Assembly: GCA_903844775.1 (NCBI GenBank)
Contig: CAIMUZ010000110.1
Location: 1-49,274, forward strand
Direction: 5' to 3'
Origin: an uncultured Burkholderiales bacterium
GTDB taxonomy: Bacteria > Pseudomonadota > Gammaproteobacteria > Burkholderiales > Burkholderiaceae_C
DNA: 49,274 bases
Shown: positions 8,718 through 17,575 of the stretch, one piece after another
How the letters are laid out: every line of letters begins with the position of its first letter
How positions within the stretch are numbered: position 1 is the stretch's first letter
Notes under the pieces: model-generated
Databases searched by the model: none
Told to the model about the DNA's origin: nothing
The model's input: only the letters and a program-made list of their open reading frames with translations
Position numbers and translations under genes: made by a program

Positions 8718-9970
8718 TGGCTGTTTGGACCTTAGGGCTGAATCACAGAACTGCGCCGCTTGATTTGCGCGAACGCTTCGCGTTTGCCTCCGAGAGGTTG
8801 GACCAGTCTTTGAAAGGTTTGCGTCAAAGTTTTGCCACCCACAAAGAAGTCGCTATTTTGTCCACTTGCAATCGAACAGAAATTTACTGTGCCGGTGATG
8901 AAGTTCAAATTCCGCAAACTTTGAGCTGGTTGGCAGATGCAGGTAAAACACAAGTAGATGTGTTGGCTTCGCACACCTATCGCTTTGAAGGAGATGCTTC
9001 TGCCCGTCATGCGTTTCGAGTTGCCAGTGGCCTTGACTCGATGGTCTTGGGTGAGTCGCAAATTTTGGGGCAATTGAAAGAAGCCGTTCGCATGGCCGGC
9101 GACTCGGGTGCCTTGGGTACCACCCTGAACCAATTGTTTCAGCGCTCATTTGCAGTGGCCAAGGAAGTCAGAAGCACCACTGAAATTGGCGCGCATTCCA
9201 TCAGCATGGCCGCCGCCGCGGTGCGCTTGGCGGGCCGCATTTTTGAAAATATCAAAGAAACAAATATTTTGTTTGTCGGCGCTGGTGAAATGATTGAGCT
9301 TTGCGTGGCGCACTTTGCAGCCAAGTCGCCTAAAACAATCACCATTGCCAACCGCTCGGCAGAGAGAGCCGAGCTGCTGGCGCAAGCTCATGGGGGGCGA
9401 AGTATCTCTTTAGCAGATCTGCCAAAACGCTTGCATGAGTTTGACATCGTCATCAGTTGCACCGCCAGCACCTTGCCCTTGATTGGATTGGGGGCCGTTA
9501 AAAGTGCATTGCGCAAGCGAAAAAGCAAACCTAGTTTCATGGTCGATTTGGCGGTGCCGCGCGACATTGAGCCCGAGGTCAAAGACCTTCGAGATGTGTA
9601 CCTTTACACCGTGGACGATCTCACAGAAGTCATCAACAGCGGACAAGTTCACAGGCAAGCGGCTGTGCTCGATGCTGAAGTCATCATTGACGATGGCGTA
9701 CAGAAATTCATGTCGTGGTTGGCGCATCGCAGCGAAGTGCCGCTGATTCAAGAGTTGAATTTTCAAGCAGACGCTTGGCGTCAGGCCGAGGTATTGCGCG
9801 CGCGCAAATTGCTTGACAAAGGGCAGGGTATTGAGAGCGTTTTAGAGTCGCTTTCAATGGGCATGATGAAGAAAATGCTGAATGGCCCTCTGCGTGAGTT
9901 GAATCACACAGAAGAGCCGCTGAGGGTCAAGGCGCGCGAGGCCGTTAAGCAAATGTTTTTGAGGCCTTAA
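8717..9970 (+). CDS. hemA: Glutamyl-tRNA reductase
   Basis: A 417-residue GluTR of the C5 pathway, which reduces glutamyl-tRNA to glutamate-1-semialdehyde, the precursor of all tetrapyrroles. It starts [20 protein letters not shown] and carries the catalytic cysteine in LSTCNRTEIY (C51). The substrate region has GLDSMVLGESQILGQ, and the NADPH fold has FVGAGEMIEL. It overlaps dxs by one base (TAATG), so the two are translationally coupled and supply the two precursor pools of bacteriochlorophyll. Betaproteobacteria normally have a hemA elsewhere; whether this is the only copy or a photosynthesis-dedicated duplicate cannot be told here. Confidence 0.93.
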   Translation: MAVWTLGLNHRTAPLDLRERFAFASERLDQSLKGLRQSFATHKEVAILSTCNRTEIYCAGDEVQIPQTLSWLADAGKTQVDVLASHTYRFEGDASARHAFRVASGLDSMVLGESQILGQLKEAVRMAGDSGALGTTLNQLFQRSFAVAKEVRSTTEIGAHSISMAAAAVRLAGRIFENIKETNILFVGAGEMIELCVAHFAAKSPKTITIANRSAERAELLAQAHGGRSISLADLPKRLHEFDIVISCTASTLPLIGLGAVKSALRKRKSKPSFMVDLAVPRDIEPEVKDLRDVYLYTVDDLTEVINSGQVHRQAAVLDAEVIIDDGVQKFMSWLAHRSEVPLIQELNFQADAWRQAEVLRARKLLDKGQGIESVLESLSMGMMKKMLNGPLRELNHTEEPLRVKAREAVKQMFLRP

Positions 9971-10019
9971 CAGGGCGATAGCACCTTATTCAAAGTCGAT
10001 GGCAAAGAGTTTGAGATGT

Positions 10020-11243
10020 TTAAGGGTGGATTTTTTGCGACGCTGCATAACCGCGCAAGCTGGCGACATTTTCGATCACAATGTCGCTCGAGTTTGGCAT
10101 GCGTGAGGCCGCTTTCTTGGCGATCTCGGCCGTTCTGAAGGGGCCATCCACAATCAAGAATTTCACATCGCTCGAACCCTCTGCCCGTACTGGCACGATG
10201 TAGCTTCGTTTTAACCACTCTTTGCCTGCGATTTCATTTTGCGCATCCTGCACGTTGGTGAAAGTTTGAAACTCTAAGACGAAGTGATCTTGTGGCAATG
10301 TCATGAGCCATCGCTGGCCTTGCAGGGCCACTTCTGGCACTTCACGGGCATCTTTGCTGAGGGGGTCATTTTTAGCTGAAGAAAGAGTCTCTTCTGATTG
10401 AACCGCCTTCAGATTCTTGCCTTTGGGTGTAAACAGGCCCAACAGTTTCTCGCCAAATTCAGGGTGGAGAACAGCTGACACGCCCACAGAAATAGACAGC
10501 AGACCGGCAACAATGATGACCCAAGGCAATACCCTCTTTTTTTGTTTTGAAGAGGTTGAGGCTTTGATTTCAGGCGCAGCGTTATTTTTGGTGGCGGACT
10601 TGCTTGAGTTGGGGGTTTCAAGCTTGGGCGCAAGATTTTTTTTCTCAGCTTTGGCCAGTTGGCTGAAGAATTCGATGGCTATTTCTTCTGTGCCATTTCG
10701 GCGTGCTTGCTGAATGGCATTCAGTTTTTGTTCTTTTGTGGGCATGCTCAATGCCCAGGTGTTGAGTCGTGGATTATTGTCAAAAATGGCGGTGTTGGAA
10801 GCGCCACTGGTGTCAAACATCAACAAGGCACCAATGCCAGCTCCCGGAAAATTTTCTAAGAGCTTTAGCAAGATTTGAAGGTCTTTTTCTTCGAGGGCGC
10901 TGGCGTTTTTCAAAAGCCAAATTTTGTCTGGTGTGCCTTTGTTAAAAGGGCGGGTCGCAAGCTCAAAAGACATGCTGTTCAAAATGGTATTGAACCGCTC
11001 TAGCAAACCTTCTGTGTCGGCTGGCAAGAATATTTCAAGGGGCGTATCTGGAAATTCACGGTTGACTCTTTGAACGACGACTTCACCGTAGTAGTCCAGT
11101 AACTCTTTGTGATCGCTTAGTAAGACCAGGCTCTTATTGTCATTGCGCAGGGAGGTGAGTGAGCTTTCGAGTTGCAAACGATCGACAGCCCTGAAAAAAA
11201 TTTCAGGGTTGGGGTTGGGAGTCTGATCTTTGAAGCCACTCAT
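10020..11243 (-). CDS. DamX-like membrane protein with SPOR-type C-terminus
   Basis: A 407-residue protein in three parts. Residues 1-190 look like an AAA/DamX-type N-terminal region without a Walker A motif. A Lys/Ser/Asn-rich cytoplasmic stretch leads to one transmembrane helix (about 240-262, VLPWVIIVAGLLSISVGVSA). A periplasmic part ends in a SPOR-like fold of about 75 residues (FVLEFQTF, then YIVPV, FLIVDGPF and AEIAKKAASRMP). SPOR domains bind denuded peptidoglycan at the division septum, so a role in cell division is the likely reading. It runs convergent with hemA and starts 29 bp downstream of the HMA gene in the same direction. The N-terminal assignment is by architecture only. Confidence 0.6.
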   Translation of the reverse strand: MSGFKDQTPNPNPEIFFRAVDRLQLESSLTSLRNDNKSLVLLSDHKELLDYYGEVVVQRVNREFPDTPLEIFLPADTEGLLERFNTILNSMSFELATRPFNKGTPDKIWLLKNASALEEKDLQILLKLLENFPGAGIGALLMFDTSGASNTAIFDNNPRLNTWALSMPTKEQKLNAIQQARRNGTEEIAIEFFSQLAKAEKKNLAPKLETPNSSKSATKNNAAPEIKASTSSKQKKRVLPWVIIVAGLLSISVGVSAVLHPEFGEKLLGLFTPKGKNLKAVQSEETLSSAKNDPLSKDAREVPEVALQGQRWLMTLPQDHFVLEFQTFTNVQDAQNEIAGKEWLKRSYIVPVRAEGSSDVKFLIVDGPFRTAEIAKKAASRMPNSSDIVIENVASLRGYAASQKIHP

Positions 11244-11272
11244 GTATCAAGTGGATTCTAGTGCCCCCAACA

Positions 11273-11551
11273 TCAGGTCATACGGCCGATGGCACAACTC
11301 ACAAATGATTTGGCATTGGTAATGCCGGCTTGTAGGCCAGCGACCGAGCCTTTTTCTGGGTAGCCCATGGCGCGCAACTTGTCGATTACCGCTTGTTTGA
11401 TGGACGCCTCGCCAGAGAAGCTGACCAATTGCTTGTCTCGGTCAATCGTCAATTCAGCGACTTTGGCAACGCTGTTGATGCCTTTGACAATCGAATTTTC
11501 GCAGCCGCCGCATTTGATGTTTTCAACTTCAATTTCAAAAGTTTGAGTCAT
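11273..11551 (-). CDS. Heavy-metal-associated (HMA) domain protein, copper-chaperone-like
   Basis: A 92-residue protein. The first 68 residues are an HMA ferredoxin-like fold with a metal site IKCGGCE (the usual form is MxCxxC, here KCGGC), followed by a short C-terminal tail. Such proteins carry Cu(I) in the cytoplasm to P-type ATPases. No ATPase is adjacent, so the metal and partner are uncertain. The start has a strong ribosome site (AAGGA, 7 bp before the ATG). It may be cotranscribed with the SPOR gene. An FNR-like dyad lies about 82 bp upstream. Confidence 0.8.
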   Translation of the reverse strand: MTQTFEIEVENIKCGGCENSIVKGINSVAKVAELTIDRDKQLVSFSGEASIKQAVIDKLRAMGYPEKGSVAGLQAGITNAKSFVSCAIGRMT

Positions 11552-11632
11552 TTTGTTTTCCTTTCAGAAGCCCCGCTGTGTTAATAAAACGGCGGTACGG
11601 TGTAAGTGTGCGCTTTGATACTGCATTATTGG

Positions 11633-11646
11633 CTGATTTAAATCAA
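11633..11646. promoter_or_regulatory. FNR/ANR-like box
   Basis: CTGATTTAAATCAA differs from the FNR/ANR consensus TTGAT-N4-ATCAA at one base and is palindromic over its core. Its centre is 88 bp upstream of the HMA start codon (minus strand), compatible with class II activation if transcription starts about 47 bp before the ATG. It could equally serve grx, 136 bp away on the plus strand. Confidence 0.4.
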
Positions 11647-11781
11647 TAATTAGAACGAAATAAGTACTAATTTAGGGCTTCCTTTTTGGTCACTCTTGAT
11701 TTGACTGGAAAGTGGAAGGCAGATCATGCTCACTTAGAATTTGATCTATTCTTCTTTTATCCCTGAACCATCAACTTTCAC

Positions 11782-12024
11782 ATGAGCCTCAAAATCCTTG
11801 TTTATTCCAAGTCGGCTTGCCCGCAGTGCGAGTCAGCCAAAATGATTCTCAAGTCCAAGTCCTTGGCTTATGAAGAGATCAAAATTGATGACGAAGCCGA
11901 GCGCATGGCGTTCTACGAAAAATGTGGCCCTTCAGTTCGTCAAATGCCTCAAATTTTTATCAACGACCAGCGTGTGGGTGGGCTGGCTGGATTGCAGGCC
12001 GCATTGGCGCAACTTCCACAATAA
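11782..12024 (+). CDS. Glutaredoxin
   Basis: An 80-residue thioredoxin-fold protein with the dithiol site CPQC near the N-terminus, the cis-proline loop VRQMPQIFI and the glutathione-binding GGLAGLQ near the end. It would reduce protein disulfides or glutathione-mixed disulfides in the cytoplasm. The central proline of the classic CPYC site is kept while the aromatic residue is replaced by Gln. It is convergent with the yghU-like gene, whose stop is 27 bp away. It resembles GrxC-type proteins but is too short to assign a precise symbol. Confidence 0.85.
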   Translation: MSLKILVYSKSACPQCESAKMILKSKSLAYEEIKIDDEAERMAFYEKCGPSVRQMPQIFINDQRVGGLAGLQAALAQLPQ

Positions 12025-12050
12025 GCAAGCCTGTAAGCGCCGGCCTGGCG

Positions 12051-12923
12051 TCAAGACTTAGCTTGCAACTTGTCTTGCGTCTGGGTTAAAAAATCGCTCG
12101 CATCGTGGCGCTCATGCAGCTGAGTTTCCAGCGGGCCCATCACGCGGTTCACCATGCGTCCGCGTTGAACAGCCGGGCGAGCTTCAATTTCATCGGCCCA
12201 GCGAATCACATGGGTGTATTCGTGTACTTGTAAAAATTCACCAGATTCGTACCGTTCGCCTTTGGCCAAACTGCCATACCAAGGCCAAATGGCCATGTCG
12301 GCAATGGTGTACTCGTCGCCACCAATGAAGCGGTGTTGTGCAAGTCGCTGATTGAGCACGTCCATCTCACGTTTGACTTCCATCGCAAAGCGGTCGATGG
12401 CATATTCAATTTTGGTAGGCGCATAAGCGTAAAAGTGTCCAAAACCGCCGCCTAAGTATGGCGCGCTGCCCATTTGCCACATCAGCCAAGACATGCACTC
12501 TGTGCGCTTCACCACATCGGTGGGCAGGAAGGCTTTGAATTTTTCTGCGAGGTAAAAAAGAATCGAACCCGACTCAAACACGCGGACAGGTGCGGGACCA
12601 CTGTGATCTAGCAGCGCTGGAATTTTGGAGTTGGGGTTGACTTCTACGAAGCCGCTGCTGAACTGCATGCCTTCGTTGATGCGAATCAGCCAAGCATCGT
12701 ATTCAGCGCCAGCGTGGCCCAGTTCTAGTAACTCTTCCAGCATCACGGTCACTTTAATGCCGTTGGGTGTGCCCAAGGAATAAAGCTGGAGGGGGTGTTT
12801 GCCCTTGGGCAGTTCTTTTTCGTGCGTCGAACCTGCAACGGGCCGATTGATGTTGGCGAAACGGCCGCCATTGGCCTTTTGCCAGGTCCAAACTTGAGGC
12901 GGGATGTAGTTGGAATCGGTCAT
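12051..12923 (-). CDS. yghU: YghU-type glutathione transferase / disulfide-bond oxidoreductase
   Basis: A 290-residue GST-fold protein, close to the roughly 288 residues of E. coli YghU. The N-terminus (YIPPQVWTWQKANGGRFANI) matches the long leader of this class, the thioredoxin-like domain contains LYSLGTPNGIKVTVMLEE, and an all-alpha C-terminal domain follows. YghU binds two glutathione molecules and has disulfide reductase activity. A ribosome site (AGGAA) precedes the ATG. It sits next to a glutaredoxin gene but in convergent orientation, so a shared thiol-redox theme is possible without cotranscription. Confidence 0.87.
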   Translation of the reverse strand: MTDSNYIPPQVWTWQKANGGRFANINRPVAGSTHEKELPKGKHPLQLYSLGTPNGIKVTVMLEELLELGHAGAEYDAWLIRINEGMQFSSGFVEVNPNSKIPALLDHSGPAPVRVFESGSILFYLAEKFKAFLPTDVVKRTECMSWLMWQMGSAPYLGGGFGHFYAYAPTKIEYAIDRFAMEVKREMDVLNQRLAQHRFIGGDEYTIADMAIWPWYGSLAKGERYESGEFLQVHEYTHVIRWADEIEARPAVQRGRMVNRVMGPLETQLHERHDASDFLTQTQDKLQAKS

Positions 12924-13051
12924 TTCATTTCCTTATTTGCTTGCGTCTAGTTTAAATGATTCAAATTTTCTTGACCTATCGCATACCACCTTGTGTGAAG
13001 TAGGGCGCACATTAACGGGCTGAATCTTCTCTACTTTCGCAAAAAACCGAT

Positions 13052-14272
13052 ATGTTGATCCAAGAACTGCCAGCCTATGAAACACTCCGACAAAGCGGCT
13101 TAGAGTCTGGGCTGCGCATGCTACAGCTCTGTGGCAAAAGTTTGCTACCTGTGGTTCAAGGGGGCATGGGGGTTGGTGTTTCCGCAGGCGGGCTGGCGGG
13201 TGCCGTTGCCAGTCTGGGTGCTGTAGGCACCATCTCATCGGTTGATTTGCGGCGCTTGCACCCAGACTTGATGGCGCTGACGGGCAAGTTGGACAAAGAG
13301 CCAGATGCGAGACAACAAATTGAAAGTGCCAACTTGGTTGCGCTGGATCGGGAAATCAAGCGGGCACAACTCATTGCCAACGGTCGTGGCCTGATTGCAG
13401 TCAACATCATGAAAGCCCTGAGCCAATACGTAGGCTATGTTCAGCAGTCCTTAGCGTCGGGTGCAGATGCCATCGTGGTGGGTGCGGGCTTGCCTTTGGA
13501 CTTACCTGAGTTGGCCAAAGATTTTCCTCTGACAGCGCTCATTCCTATTTTGTCCGATGCACGTGGTGTTCAATTGGTGGTGCGCAAATGGGAGAAGAAA
13601 GGCCGCTTGCCTTCGGCCATTGTGATTGAGCATCCAAAATTGGCCGGTGGCCATTTGGGTGCAGCCAACATACAAGACCTGAACGATCCTCGATTTAATT
13701 TCGACGTGGCCATTCCCGCTATTTTGGAATTTTTCAAAACGGCCGGACTTGAGGGTCAAATTCCCTTGATTGCCGCAGGCGGTATTTCATGCCGAGAGGA
13801 CATTGCGCGTTTGCAAGCCATGGGCGCATCTGCCGTGCAATTGGGCACTGCCTTTGCTGTGACGCAGGAGTGTGATGCGCCATTGTCATTTAAAGAGGTC
13901 TTGGCGCATGCAAAGCCAGATGACTTGCAGGAATTCATCAGCGTTGCAGGGCTTCCTGCCAGAGCCGTTAAAACACCATGGCTTGAGAAATACATTCGGA
14001 TCGAGTCTAAGTTACAAGAACGTGCGCATGTGAAGAAGAAATGCAACATGTCATTTGACTGCTTGCAACACTGCGGCCTGCGCGATGGCCAATCAAAAAT
14101 GGGTCAATTTTGCATTGATCAGCAACTCGGCCATGCTTTAACCGGCGATGTACAAAAGGGCCTCTTTTTCAGAGGAACTGGGGTGCTGCCATTTGGCGAA
14201 AACATTCGACCAGTCAAGGAGCTGATGAGCTGGCTGATGAGTGGCGAATCACCGCTCCGCCATTCTTCTTAA
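13052..14272 (+). CDS. Nitronate monooxygenase-family flavoprotein
   Basis: A 406-residue FMN-binding TIM-barrel protein of the 2-nitropropane dioxygenase/NMO family. Visible are the N-terminal PVVQGGMGVGVSAGGLAG, the central IEHPKLAGGHLG with the conserved His, and the phosphate-binding IPLIAAGGISCREDIARLQAMGASAVQLGTAF split across two loops. NMOs oxidise alkyl nitronates, but many members have other or unknown substrates. The C-terminal 80 residues contain a Cys cluster (CNMSFDCLQHCGL) common in this subgroup. The ATG at 13052 lacks a clear ribosome site, and the ATG at 13118 is an alternative start. It is divergent from yghU. Confidence 0.78.
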   Translation: MLIQELPAYETLRQSGLESGLRMLQLCGKSLLPVVQGGMGVGVSAGGLAGAVASLGAVGTISSVDLRRLHPDLMALTGKLDKEPDARQQIESANLVALDREIKRAQLIANGRGLIAVNIMKALSQYVGYVQQSLASGADAIVVGAGLPLDLPELAKDFPLTALIPILSDARGVQLVVRKWEKKGRLPSAIVIEHPKLAGGHLGAANIQDLNDPRFNFDVAIPAILEFFKTAGLEGQIPLIAAGGISCREDIARLQAMGASAVQLGTAFAVTQECDAPLSFKEVLAHAKPDDLQEFISVAGLPARAVKTPWLEKYIRIESKLQERAHVKKKCNMSFDCLQHCGLRDGQSKMGQFCIDQQLGHALTGDVQKGLFFRGTGVLPFGENIRPVKELMSWLMSGESPLRHSS

Positions 14273-14370
14273 AATTTGCGGTGGTCCTCAATCAGCGCGA
14301 ACTGATTCCCAATTCGTGTTACTTTCTAGTCCACCGAAGTGCGCCAAACAAATTGAAGAGTGCCAGTCCA

Positions 14371-15201
14371 TTAAAACAACTGTCCCGCACACCAAATGAT
14401 CGCTGGAAAGCTGGCCACCCAGGCCCAGAAAAATCGGTTCAATCCAAAGAACCAAAAAACAAGAAAATGAAACAACGCGGCAATCAAACAGTAGGCTACT
14501 GCCAGACTGGTGTGTAACAGGGCCAATGGGGCAGCACATTCCCACAAGATGAATGTCCAACAACCGATCGCCGATAGCCAGGGTTGACGAAGCCAATGCT
14601 GCTGATTCAAGGGGCCATGAATGGCCGCGTTTAAGAAAATGGTCATGGCGCTGCCATCACGCCACTCTGCCTGGAGAAGCTTGACGGCGCCCGAAACAAA
14701 GTAGGAGGTGATAGATTGAATCGTGATGTACCAGAAACATGTACGCCAACCCAACTCTGCATTGTCAAAATACCTCACGATTTGAGCAATGAGCAGGCCG
14801 GTGAGGACCACCAAGGTCATGAAGTCACTGCCGCCATTGAAGGCGCCACGCCAACGGATGAGCACCGCTAAATTACTGACGAACAAAAAGCCCACGTTGT
14901 AAAGGCTGGCACCTTGAAAAGCCAAACTCATCAGCGCAATCAATCTTGCCCACAGAAGCCCTCGAAAAATAGGTTCTGAAAATAAGAAATCAAAGCCAGC
15001 CCGAATGGCCCTATGGGGGATGTCCCGTCTTTGAATGGCCCATGACCACAGTCCCGCGTTGTGCATGGCTTTGCGCATGCGCAAATATTCAAGCGTTTGA
15101 ATGCCCGCGCTCAAAGCAAACAATAGCTCTAGCGCGCGAATGGCCCATGGCGTACTCAAGCTCATCGGAATTAGTCCGTCAGACGCGATGCCCCACATCA
15201 T
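14371..15201 (-). CDS. HTTM-like polytopic membrane protein
   Basis: A 276-residue protein with about six or seven hydrophobic segments. The order of conserved pieces resembles the HTTM domain (related to vitamin-K-dependent gamma-carboxylase and its bacterial relatives): GGSDFM, YFVSGAVKLLQAEWRDGSAM, then a late segment with NRFFWAWVASFPAIIW. No enzymatic function is assigned to most bacterial members. Its ATG overlaps the stop of the upstream gene (4-bp overlap), so the pair is translationally coupled and likely forms a complex. It ends convergent with the NMO gene, 98 bp away. The family assignment is moderate. Confidence 0.5.
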   Translation of the reverse strand: MMWGIASDGLIPMSLSTPWAIRALELLFALSAGIQTLEYLRMRKAMHNAGLWSWAIQRRDIPHRAIRAGFDFLFSEPIFRGLLWARLIALMSLAFQGASLYNVGFLFVSNLAVLIRWRGAFNGGSDFMTLVVLTGLLIAQIVRYFDNAELGWRTCFWYITIQSITSYFVSGAVKLLQAEWRDGSAMTIFLNAAIHGPLNQQHWLRQPWLSAIGCWTFILWECAAPLALLHTSLAVAYCLIAALFHFLVFWFFGLNRFFWAWVASFPAIIWCAGQLF

Positions 15202-15713
15202 GATCTAGCCTCGGCGGGCGAGGTCATCATCACATGGGTATGAATGGTTTGCGTGCTGCTGTCTAGCAACATGCGCAATTCAAATTGCTTTTGTGAATAC
15301 GTGGGGTATTTTTCAAGTAAAACACCATCGACAAAGTGCGACACCATCTGGTAGGTGACCAACTGCCGGGGGTCATCGCCCTCAGGCAAGTCGTGCAAGT
15401 CTGCCCAAAAGTGATCAATCAAGTTTTGCTGTGCCAAACCTAAATTGGTTTCTGGATTGTGAAAAAGACACCAGAAATTTTGAGGTAGGCGAGGGTAAAG
15501 ATGAACCCATTCTGACCACACCATATCGCCCGTGGCGCTGGCTGTGGCAGCGCGGGCATACAGGTGTGGCACATACCCTACAGCATGGAAGAACTTCCAA
15601 TTTGGGAAAAAAGACCGGAGAAGAAACAACCATGGCCCCCTCATGATGGGCGTTTTGTAAATCATGGCCAGTACCAGCACCAAGAAGTAAGCGATGACCC
15701 AATAAACAGTCAT
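15198..15713 (-). CDS. Uncharacterised protein paired with the HTTM-like protein
   Basis: A 171-residue protein with one N-terminal hydrophobic segment (VIAYFLVLVLAMIY) and a mixed alpha/beta soluble part of about 145 residues containing FFPNWKFFHAVGYVP and the C-terminal TIHTHVMMT. I do not recognise a family with confidence. The four-base overlap with the downstream HTTM-like gene and the identical strand indicate a two-gene operon and a probable accessory role for that membrane protein. A TGAAGCGC inverted repeat lies just upstream of its start. Confidence 0.55.
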   Translation of the reverse strand: MTVYWVIAYFLVLVLAMIYKTPIMRGPWLFLLRSFFPNWKFFHAVGYVPHLYARAATASATGDMVWSEWVHLYPRLPQNFWCLFHNPETNLGLAQQNLIDHFWADLHDLPEGDDPRQLVTYQMVSHFVDGVLLEKYPTYSQKQFELRMLLDSSTQTIHTHVMMTSPAEARS

Positions 15714-15729
15714 GGTTTCAAGAAGATGC

Positions 15730-15758
15730 TGAAGCGCGGAAATATAAAAGGCGCTTCA
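15730..15758. repeat. Inverted repeat TGAAGCGC, 13-bp loop, upstream of the HTTM pair
   Basis: Eight-base perfect arms at 15730-15737 and 15751-15758 flank an AT-rich 13-bp centre containing TATAAA. It sits 17 bp upstream of the 15713 start codon, where an operator or a 5' UTR hairpin would be expected. No regulator is assigned. Confidence 0.4.
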
Positions 15759-15878
15759 AGCCAAGGAGTAAGCCAAAAGGGCTGATTTTATGCAGGATTT
15801 CTGCAACTGCGGCAGGGATGCCGGAGAGGCTATTTTATGGAAAAAATAACGCTAATTTCTGATCTTTTTTTCTTGGCG

Positions 15879-16442
15879 TCACAGCTTCATGCTGCTCAAT
15901 AGTTGGCCTGTAAATTCATCAAACAGAGGCATGGGCCCTTGAGGGTCCTTTGCTAACTCATCAATGCGGCGCAATGATACGGCGTCCTTCCAGTAGGGCG
16001 ATAACTGAAAAGCCAGAACTTCGACATCCGACATAGGGCCGCCTTGAAGGGCTAAGCTTTCAACGGAGTCTTTCGATAGCTTCGAAAAGTAGTCTGCCTC
16101 GACAGTACAAAGGTAACGCTTGGCGGCCACATGAAGCCTGATGGGCTCTGTCACATCAGAACCAAAGTAGCGTTCAAGCCAATTTGCCCCAATTTTTTCG
16201 TGCTGATCGTCAATGCCCAGCGCAGCAGGATGATCGCCCAATTGATGCACCATGTGGCCTATGTCGTGAAGCAATGCGGCCACAACCACTGAATCCGATA
16301 AGCCTGCGGCGCGAGCATGGTAAGCAGACTGAACTGCATGTGCGAGCTGGTTGATGAGTGTTAAACCATAGAGCCCATTGGCGCGGCCTGCATAAATCGA
16401 TGATAAATCGGCTAATGCTAATTCATGCTTGTTTGGAATCAT
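15879..16442 (-). CDS. Phosphonate-operon HD-domain oxygenase-like protein (PhnZ family)
   Basis: A 187-residue HD-domain protein with H35, the LLHDIGHMVH motif (H59, D60) and further His residues (HEKIG and RLHVAAKRYL). The YLCTVEADYFSKLS and LQGGPMS stretches mark the family found in phosphonate degradation operons. PhnZ of this family is a di-iron oxygenase that cleaves 2-amino-1-hydroxyethylphosphonate to glycine and phosphate, using the product of the dioxygenase PhnY*. No PhnY* gene is present here, and a Thr (T28) appears where characterised PhnZ has a substrate-loop Glu, as far as I can align it by eye. Its substrate is therefore open. It is the last gene of the phn operon, 23 bp after phnW. 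Confidence 0.75.
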   Translation of the reverse strand: MIPNKHELALADLSSIYAGRANGLYGLTLINQLAHAVQSAYHARAAGLSDSVVVAALLHDIGHMVHQLGDHPAALGIDDQHEKIGANWLERYFGSDVTEPIRLHVAAKRYLCTVEADYFSKLSKDSVESLALQGGPMSDVEVLAFQLSPYWKDAVSLRRIDELAKDPQGPMPLFDEFTGQLLSSMKL

Positions 16443-16465
16443 TTGGGTTTTGATTGAACTTGAAT

Positions 16466-17566
16466 TTACGAGATGACACCAAGATCACGAAGCGTTCGTG
16501 AAGTGGCCTCTGTCGCTTTGAAAATGTCTGTGGCATCGATGGCCCCTATACAACCTACACGAAAAGTTTCAATTTGCGTGAGTTTGCCCGGATAAAGAAT
16601 AAAGCCCTGTGCTTTAACACCTTCATATAACTTAGAGAATTCAAAATTGGGATGATCAGGCGAATGGAAAGTCACGATGATGGGGGCTTGAACGTCGTCC
16701 GCTAAATAGGTACGCAAGCCAATGGTTCTCATGCCGGCCACCAAGGCCGCACAATTTTTTTGATACCTAGCATTGCGCGCAATGACGCCACCTTCTTCAT
16801 GGAACTGATCCAGTGCTGATCGCAAAGCAGCAACCACATGCGTTGGCGGCGTGTAGCGCCATTGACCTGTTTTCTGCATGTAGATCCATTGGTCATGCAA
16901 ATCCAATGCAAGAGAGTGTGAATTGCTTTTAGAATTTTGGAGTACGTCTTGACGCACAATCACAAAACCCATACCAGGGACACCCTCAAGGCACTTTCCA
17001 GAGGCTGCAATGAGTGCGTCAATGGGCGTTGTGGTGAGGTCAATCGGAATGGCGGCAAAGGAGCTCATGGCGTCTACGATCAAATGTCTTTTTTGCGCAG
17101 CCACCACAAGGGCAATGTCATGGAGTGGGTTCAAAATACCCGCACTGGTTTCACAGTGCACCATGGCAACGTGCGTAATGCCTGGGTCTGCAATGAGGGC
17201 GGCCTGAATTCGCTCAGGGCTTGCAGGTTCATCTTCAGCGTGCTCTAAAACCACCACATCTTTTTTCTGATAGCCCAAGATGCGCACAATTCGCTGACAA
17301 TAGGCGCCATTGCTGGGCACTAAAACTTTGCCAGTTTGGGGCACCAGGCTTCCCAGTGCAGCTTCTACGGCAAAAGTGCCGCTGCCTTGCATGGGGACGC
17401 ACACATGGGTTGCTTGGCCCTTGACAATGTCTACGATGTCGTTGCAAACCGATGCAGTTAATTGATTGAAAGAGGCGTCCCAAGAACCCCAATCTGACAA
17501 CATAGCTTCTTTGGTTCGAGAGGTGGTTGTTAAAGGTCCGGGCGTTAAAAGAATGGCTTTTGACAT
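16466..17566 (-). CDS. phnW: PhnW, 2-aminoethylphosphonate:pyruvate aminotransferase
   Basis: A 366-residue fold-type I PLP enzyme. The Schiff-base lysine is K191 in [15 protein letters not shown], preceded by the PLP-ring Asp in [10 protein letters not shown] (D165). It transfers the amino group of 2-aminoethylphosphonate to pyruvate, giving phosphonoacetaldehyde and alanine. The N-terminus [11 protein letters not shown] is typical, and the ATG has a strong ribosome site (GAGGAA, 6 bp upstream). It starts 9 bp after the alcohol dehydrogenase. With phnY and phnA in the same locus, its product is expected to be oxidised rather than cleaved directly by PhnX, which is absent. Confidence 0.93.
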   Translation of the reverse strand: MSKAILLTPGPLTTTSRTKEAMLSDWGSWDASFNQLTASVCNDIVDIVKGQATHVCVPMQGSGTFAVEAALGSLVPQTGKVLVPSNGAYCQRIVRILGYQKKDVVVLEHAEDEPASPERIQAALIADPGITHVAMVHCETSAGILNPLHDIALVVAAQKRHLIVDAMSSFAAIPIDLTTTPIDALIAASGKCLEGVPGMGFVIVRQDVLQNSKSNSHSLALDLHDQWIYMQKTGQWRYTPPTHVVAALRSALDQFHEEGGVIARNARYQKNCAALVAGMRTIGLRTYLADDVQAPIIVTFHSPDHPNFEFSKLYEGVKAQGFILYPGKLTQIETFRVGCIGAIDATDIFKATEATSRTLRDLGVIS

Positions 17567-17575
17567 ACAGTTTCC

